A stretch of 64,000 bases of DNA, taken from Zygosaccharomyces rouxii (Eukaryota; Ascomycota; Saccharomycetes; Saccharomycetales; Saccharomycetaceae). The position numbers and the translations under genes are program-made. The notes beneath the pieces are model-generated. The model was not told where the DNA came from. It saw nothing but the letters and a program-made list of their open reading frames with translations, and searched no databases. The stretch is taken from NCBI RefSeq assembly GCF_000026365.1, contig NC_012996.1:496001-560000 (forward strand), in the 5' to 3' direction. Positions 60,492 to 64,000 of this stretch are shown here, in pieces. The stretch's first letter is position 1; every line of letters begins with the position of its first letter.

Positions 60492-61284
60492 GGATCATTT
60501 GGATTCTAGTACTCATTTAAGGTTTCTAACTCTTCGAGATGAGATGATTTTTTTCTTGTCCGACGGATGGAAAATAGTGCTAACATACAGTAGAAGGGAG
60601 GAAGGTAGTCATGGAGCTCTGCGAGGTCATGATGACTTGTTGTTAAGGTATCTTGTAGTACTCCTTACGATAAGCTGTAATACGAGACTTTTATCGCTTG
60701 GAAGGCGTCAATCTAGATTCAATCAACCCTTGACATCGGGTTATGGGAAATCAGAACTAGAAATCTTCATTTATAACCTCTACAGTGCAAGAATTGTTCG
60801 GTAAAATAGCGTACTTCTTAGATCTTAGCAATATCAATTATAGGTTGTTATTATTATTGTTCTATAGTCTCTCGATTAATCTGATAGTGCAACTTTAAGA
60901 GAGGAAGGATGTCCAAGGAACTGTCAAAGGGTGGAGATCAGTAAAAAACAGGCGTAATCCAAGTTTACTAAGTACAAGAGTCGATTACCTAGCTATTTAG
61001 AATTAGATCCCTTGATGGGTGCTGCATTTGTCGAGAAGCTCCTTTTTATGTTTAGTTATTACTTGGTAACCTTGACGATTTTACCTATGTCGCTCTTAAA
61101 CACAAGTGATCAAGGCGATAGAATCTCATAAACATAATACAGAAAGAGTATAAACCACTTTCTAACTGATAAACGATATTTTTTTCGTAATTTAATTAAC
61201 CCAAATTTTTAAAACATAAATCGTTATAAAGATTTTAAACTATAAAATAGAGCCAGCAATAATCAACTCTGGCCGATTCTTCAA
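60492..61284. other. Gene-poor region at a synteny break, RRG1 to metallothionein
   Basis: About 790 bp carry no convincing gene. An open frame at 60,490-60,804 begins inside the RRG1 start codon palindrome and is dismissed. Positions 61,160-61,260 are strongly AT-rich and likely form the 3' end of the metallothionein gene. No CDEI/CDEIII pair, tRNA or repeat element was found. Confidence 0.45.
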
Positions 61285-61455
61285 TCAGTGACAACCACAG
61301 TTTTTTTCATTGGTGCAGGTACAATCTGTACCACAGCTCTGACATTGGGGTTTATTAGAGCATGGGCATTTAGTGCAGTTGTCGCAGCAACTGCTACTGC
61401 ATTGACAGGAATCCTTGCAGGAGACACAGGCTTGGTTCAAAATTTCGCTTAGCAT
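61285..61455 (-). CDS. Cysteine-rich metallothionein (56 aa), Cup1/Crs5-like
   Basis: This short frame encodes 56 residues with 15 cysteines, mostly in Cys-x-Cys, Cys-x2-Cys and Cys-Cys pairs (CVSCKDSCQC, CCDNCTKCPC, CQSCGTDCTC, CGC). No aromatic residue is present and a single His ends the chain. The opening MLSEILNQ resembles the MFSELIN leader of S. cerevisiae Cup1, whereas the Cys spacing recalls Crs5, so I assign the class and not a symbol. It would bind Cu(I) or other soft metals in the cytosol. A TATA box and one Cup2/Ace1-like site lie upstream. It stands alone in a gene-poor stretch between RRG1 and the tRNA. Confidence 0.85.
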   Translation of the reverse strand: MLSEILNQACVSCKDSCQCSSSCCDNCTKCPCSNKPQCQSCGTDCTCTNEKNCGCH

Positions 61456-61545
61456 TTTCTTTTTATTCTGTGTTGTTGTTCTGTTTTGGTTATTTACTAG
61501 TGAATGGAATTCAAAAATCCTACACTTTCTATCAATTGATCTCTC

Positions 61546-61552
61546 TTTTATA
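61546..61552 (-). promoter_or_regulatory. TATA box of the metallothionein gene
   Basis: On the minus strand the sequence reads TATAAAA, 91-97 bp before the ATG at 61,455. A strong TATA element is usual for highly inducible yeast genes, and this is the only good match in the upstream 150 bp. Confidence 0.55.
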
Positions 61553-61610
61553 TGTTTTGAGATTTAAACGCTGACACTCCTAACGTTTCTTTTTCTTTGG
61601 GAATGCGAAC

Positions 61611-61620
61611 ATTTAGCTGA
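61611..61620 (+). promoter_or_regulatory. Possible copper-response (Cup2/Ace1) site
   Basis: ATTTAGCTGA fits the published Ace1/Cup2 consensus HTHNNGCTGD and lies about 156 bp upstream of the metallothionein start. Only one full match was found by eye, whereas CUP1 has several, so copper control is possible and not proven. Confidence 0.35.
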
Positions 61621-61954
61621 CGATGCGTCACATCGTACGAGATATGTTTCCAATTAATTCCAATACTGTCATCATTCAACTAAAGTAAGCTACAGGTTGG
61701 TTGTAGGTATTAACGTTTGCTTAATTTTGTTAGCTTTAGTTCAGCAATTACCTCTCATACAAGGTGCAAGACAGCCATTTAGCGCTATAGGTAATCATAT
61801 GATGAACTTTCACATGGCATATCTTCCAAATAAACTCTAAACTACTAATGTCTATTAGAGCCCTTTCTAATGTGTACATAACTCGTTTCTCATCCGTTTC
61901 TCGCACGATGAGAAATTTCAAATTTATTTTCCTTTAGCCAAACAGACGTCGAGA

Positions 61955-61983
61955 ATTCAGCCGTCTAAAGTACGGCTGAATTA
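61955..61983. repeat. Perfect 11-bp inverted repeat, 7-bp loop
   Basis: AATTCAGCCGT (61,955-61,965) and ACGGCTGAATT (61,973-61,983) are exact inverted copies around CTAAAGT, followed by a T-poor, A-rich run. The hairpin is not next to a gene end: the nearest confident coding sequence is the metallothionein, whose promoter side faces it. Function unknown. Confidence 0.75.
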
Positions 61984-62314
61984 ACAATGTAAAAAAAAGT
62001 GCAGAATATCGACAATAGGATCCTGGAGAAGTCGATAATTGGTTGAATTACTAGACAAACTTCCTGAAATGAGATCGAAAAATGAATTAACAAAAATGTA
62101 GTCTTATTGGTGTAATAAAATGCATTAGAGGTTTCTGCGTATTACTTTTCTCGTTTACTATGGGAAATTAGGGTTAGCTCACAGCGCATTAATTTGAATA
62201 CGAAATCTCTAATTAATTGAGAAAAAGATCTTCGAGGCTAGATCCTACGTATTCTTTGAAAGGTATATTAGAGACCTTGAGCACTCCAAGAAAAATTCCA
62301 CGGGTTATCTTGGT

Positions 62315-62419
62315 TTAGGATTTTTTGAAACTCGCACCGAAGCAGAGACCACCAACGGCCCAAGTAGTAATAACAGCAACGTACGGTGCCTTATTTCTAT
62401 TTGTCTTTGCATTTTCCAT
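62315..62419 (-). CDS. Possible 34-residue membrane microprotein
   Basis: The frame reads MENAKTNRNKAPYVAVITTW followed by AVGGLCFGASFKKS. A short hydrophilic N-terminus, one transmembrane-length hydrophobic segment (APYVAVITTWAVGGLCFGA) and a basic end resemble tiny ER or mitochondrial subunits (compare the size of Ost4, 36 aa), but I cannot name a family. Codons are yeast-typical (GTT, GCT, ACT, GGT). An in-frame stop ten codons upstream shows the ATG is the only possible start. A 66-codon frame on the same strand in a different phase overlaps it and looks less natural. Confidence 0.35.
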   Translation of the reverse strand: MENAKTNRNKAPYVAVITTWAVGGLCFGASFKKS

Positions 62420-62825
62420 AGGAAGAGGATGAAAGATAATAAAAGACTAGTTATGTTATTCAACAGTCGCAAGATCTGAAAAAAGAAGGGAATTTTTTCT
62501 AACATGGTGACAGACTAAAGGACGATTTACCATCAACTATTCATGAAGATAGATTTGAGTTATAACTAGCTATTTTGTTCTCCGTCATTAGCCAATGGAG
62601 CTGCCGCTGTTGGGGATGTTGTCAGCCCGAGACACATTCCTGTAGTACTTGATCTATGGGCAATTGGCGCATTAGTAGGCCATCTACAGGGCCTCCGCTT
62701 TGTGCGTCTGTAGAAGCTAGAGTACGATAAGATACTAGTGAACAAAGTAGCAGTCTAATAGGATGATGAACTTTATAATTGGTTACTTCAGAGTCAGGTT
62801 TTCTCCAGAAAGTAACAGTCGTTTT

Positions 62826-62898
62826 GGGCACATGGCGCAGTTGGTAGCGCGTCTCCCTTGCAAGGAGAAGGTCATCGGTTCGAATCCGGTTGTGTCCA
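62826..62898 (+). tRNA. tRNA-Ala (anticodon UGC)
   Basis: The 73-nt sequence begins GGGCACA and ends TGTGTCC plus discriminator A, giving a 7-bp acceptor stem. The D arm (GGCGCAGTTGGTAGCGC) contains the A box, the anticodon loop has TGC at 62,859-62,861, and the T arm GGTTCGAATCC is the B box. No intron is present. It matches the well-known yeast alanine tRNA almost throughout. A T6 pol III terminator follows. Confidence 0.97.
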
Positions 62899-63272
62899 CG
62901 GAATTTTTTGATTACGATGCTAATTTTTTTCCCAATCAATGGTAGCAAAACATCAGTTCTATCCGTTTCCCTTATCTGCTTCTGTTTAGATATCCATTCC
63001 GCCTGAGCGGCAAAGTTGGAACCGCATACAACTTATCCTTCGGAAGCATAGCATATTCATTAGCCATCCGTCTATACTAACAACTTCAAAACTCAAAATA
63101 TTTCATGGTAGTTTACATTAATTAAAATTTATCGATAAATACTTTACAACATTATGATTATTGTTCTTAGAGATAGTTTATCCAACAGAAATTGGAAGTA
63201 GAAAAGAGTTAGTTAAGAACAAACGAACCAGAAAGATGACTTCATCCTTTTATTTCTCATTCTTCTTTTTGT
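62899..63272. other. Region between tRNA-Ala and RSR1 3' end (no gene seen)
   Basis: About 370 bp. The first third is moderately GC-rich (CCGCCTGAGCGGCAAAG contains a short CCGC..GCGG inverted repeat), and the rest is AT-rich and probably the RSR1 3' untranslated region. No snoRNA box pair or LTR end with target duplication was found. Confidence 0.4.
62903..62908 (+). terminator. RNA polymerase III terminator of tRNA-Ala
   Basis: Six consecutive T begin 5 bases after the mature 3' end of the tRNA, the normal position and form for a pol III stop signal. A second T run follows at about 62,924-62,930. Confidence 0.8.
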
Positions 63273-64000
63273 TCATGAAATTACACATTTGTCCTTTTGC
63301 TTTTTCTTTGACGATTGATCTTTGCCTGTAGAACCATTGGCAGCCGCCTTCGATTGTTGTCTCTGATGTGCTCTATGCTGTGCATTTGGACGACTCTTTG
63401 AAGTAGGTGCCTTCACTTGATGTACCGGAGTTGCACCACCTCTTTTAACGTTCGTTGCTGCCGCTGGTGTCACTGCACGACCTTTTGTGCCCTTAGGATT
63501 GTTATTAACAGCTTCCAATTCATTTCTCATTATCTGCCTTACCAAATCTACAAATACTTCATCGACATTACTTCTCAATAACGCACTGGTTTCATAAAAA
63601 GGAACTTTCCCCCATTTACTGCTAACTTCAATACCTTCCTCAACACTAACTACCCGTTCATCTCCTAAATCGGCTTTATTTCCCACTAGAACCATTGGTA
63701 CACGACTCACATCCTTTATACGCAAAACCTGTTCTCTAAGATCAAGTAGTTCTTCTAGAGATTGACGATCAGTAACTGAATAAACCAATAAAAACCCCAT
63801 CCCTGATTTGATATACAATTCTCTCATAGCGGTGAACTGTGCAACACCCGCAGTATCGAGGATCTCCAAATCAAACACTTTGTTGTCAATTTCAATAGTC
63901 TTCCTATAGGAATCTTCAATTGTTGGGTCATAGGTGTCCAGATAGACGCCCTGTACGAACTGAACTGTAAGACAGGACTTACCAACACCTCCTGCACCTA
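63273..64000 (-). CDS. RSR1: Rsr1/Bud1, Ras-like bud-site GTPase (5' end beyond the window)
   Basis: The frame runs off the window; about ten N-terminal residues are missing. The visible part starts in the P-loop [11 protein letters not shown], then the effector region [11 protein letters not shown], the switch [17 protein letters not shown] and the ETSAL specificity motif. The end is a Lys-rich, Gln/Ser/Ala-rich hypervariable tail finishing KDKCVIS, a CaaX box for prenylation and membrane attachment. The G-domain is nearly identical to S. cerevisiae Rsr1 (272 aa); 241 residues are visible. It directs Cdc24/Cdc42 to the chosen bud site. It does not belong beside RRG1 in the ancestral order, so a synteny break lies between them. 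Confidence 0.95.
   Translation of the reverse strand, partial: GAGGVGKSCLTVQFVQGVYLDTYDPTIEDSYRKTIEIDNKVFDLEILDTAGVAQFTAMRELYIKSGMGFLLVYSVTDRQSLEELLDLREQVLRIKDVSRVPMVLVGNKADLGDERVVSVEEGIEVSSKWGKVPFYETSALLRSNVDEVFVDLVRQIMRNELEAVNNNPKGTKGRAVTPAAATNVKRGGATPVHQVKAPTSKSRPNAQHRAHQRQQSKAAANGSTGKDQSSKKKQKDKCVIS

Noticed and set aside
60490..60804. A 104-codon plus-strand frame starting next to RRG1.
   Set aside because: Its ATG is the complement of the RRG1 start palindrome CCATGG, leaving no promoter, and the protein has no recognisable features.
62608..62816. A TGTTGG...GTAACA interval ending 9 bp before the tRNA, like a solo LTR.
   Set aside because: No target-site duplication, no internal LTR features, and only the terminal dinucleotides agree with Ty-type ends.
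62622..62948. A 108-codon minus-strand frame containing HNRIRTDDLLLARETRYQLRH.
   Set aside because: It is the antisense translation of the tRNA-Ala gene, a known recurrent false protein in databases.
63025..63050. A CCGAA-containing block (minus strand) resembling centromere element CDEIII.
   Set aside because: It fits the consensus only around the CCGAA core and ATAA; no CACGTG-type CDEI lies at the right distance beyond the AT-rich DNA.

Overview
The window is nuclear DNA of a budding yeast (Saccharomycetaceae). Almost every gene is a recognisable one-to-one homologue of a Saccharomyces cerevisiae gene. Genes are compact and nearly intron-free; the one clear intron, in RPL40, has canonical GTATGT, TACTAAC and AG signals. 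The gene order interleaves pairs of S. cerevisiae chromosomes: YNL12x with YHR11x/12x, YIL14x with YKR09x, and YDR06x/07x with YER14x. This is the pattern expected of a lineage that did not undergo the whole-genome duplication. Protein similarity and the AT-rich composition suggest the Zygosaccharomyces/Torulaspora group, but the species cannot be fixed from this sequence alone.

Layout. (1) Positions 1-22,600: TEP1 (5' end missing), LSM12, FAR11, SPC98, ESBP6, NAF1, MSH1, SET1, ORC6, MRP35, TOM70 and COX23. (2) Positions 22,700-23,900: a lipid-kinase-fold gene with a degenerate catalytic glycine motif, sitting exactly at a synteny junction. (3) Positions 23,900-41,100: MCM10, an MLP1/MLP2-type nuclear basket protein, ubiquitin-RPL40, SLN1, ATG32 and PTR2. 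(4) Positions 41,100-46,600: an atypical stretch with an amino-acid permease and PAN6, both visibly richer in G+C than their neighbours, then about 1.7 kb of gene-poor DNA with GC-rich sequence, a near-perfect 48-bp inverted repeat and small decayed-looking reading frames. (5) Positions 46,600-60,500: PAA1, FMP16, DOA4/UBP5, DOS2, OCA6, DDI1, MAG1, COX15, EMP65, RTR1 and RRG1. (6) Positions 60,500-64,000: a gene-poor stretch with a 56-residue cysteine-rich metallothionein, a possible 34-residue membrane ORF, a tRNA-Ala(UGC) gene, and RSR1/BUD1 (its first codons lie beyond the window).

Most striking observation: the promoter of the permease is a diverged copy of the PTR2 promoter. The two copies lie upstream of PTR2 (about 41,140-41,430) and upstream of the permease (about 43,800-44,092). 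The second copy contains the last codons and stop of PAN6. The first still carries a matching remnant of the end of a PAN6 reading frame, although no PAN6 gene is there. The simplest reading is that PTR2 and PAN6 were once neighbours and that the permease was inserted between them with duplication of the junction, which placed it under a PTR2-type promoter.

The three largest oddities (the degenerate lipid kinase, the GC-rich/inverted-repeat stretch, and the metallothionein/tRNA stretch) all coincide with breaks in conserved gene order. The rest is ordinary housekeeping: PP2A/STRIPAK signalling, spindle pole body, snoRNP assembly, mitochondrial DNA repair, mitochondrial import and cytochrome oxidase assembly, histone H3K4 methylation, replication licensing, osmosensing, mitophagy, peptide uptake, ubiquitin recycling and base excision repair. 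Several genes have been trimmed to a start codon that matches the homologue better than the longest open frame does.
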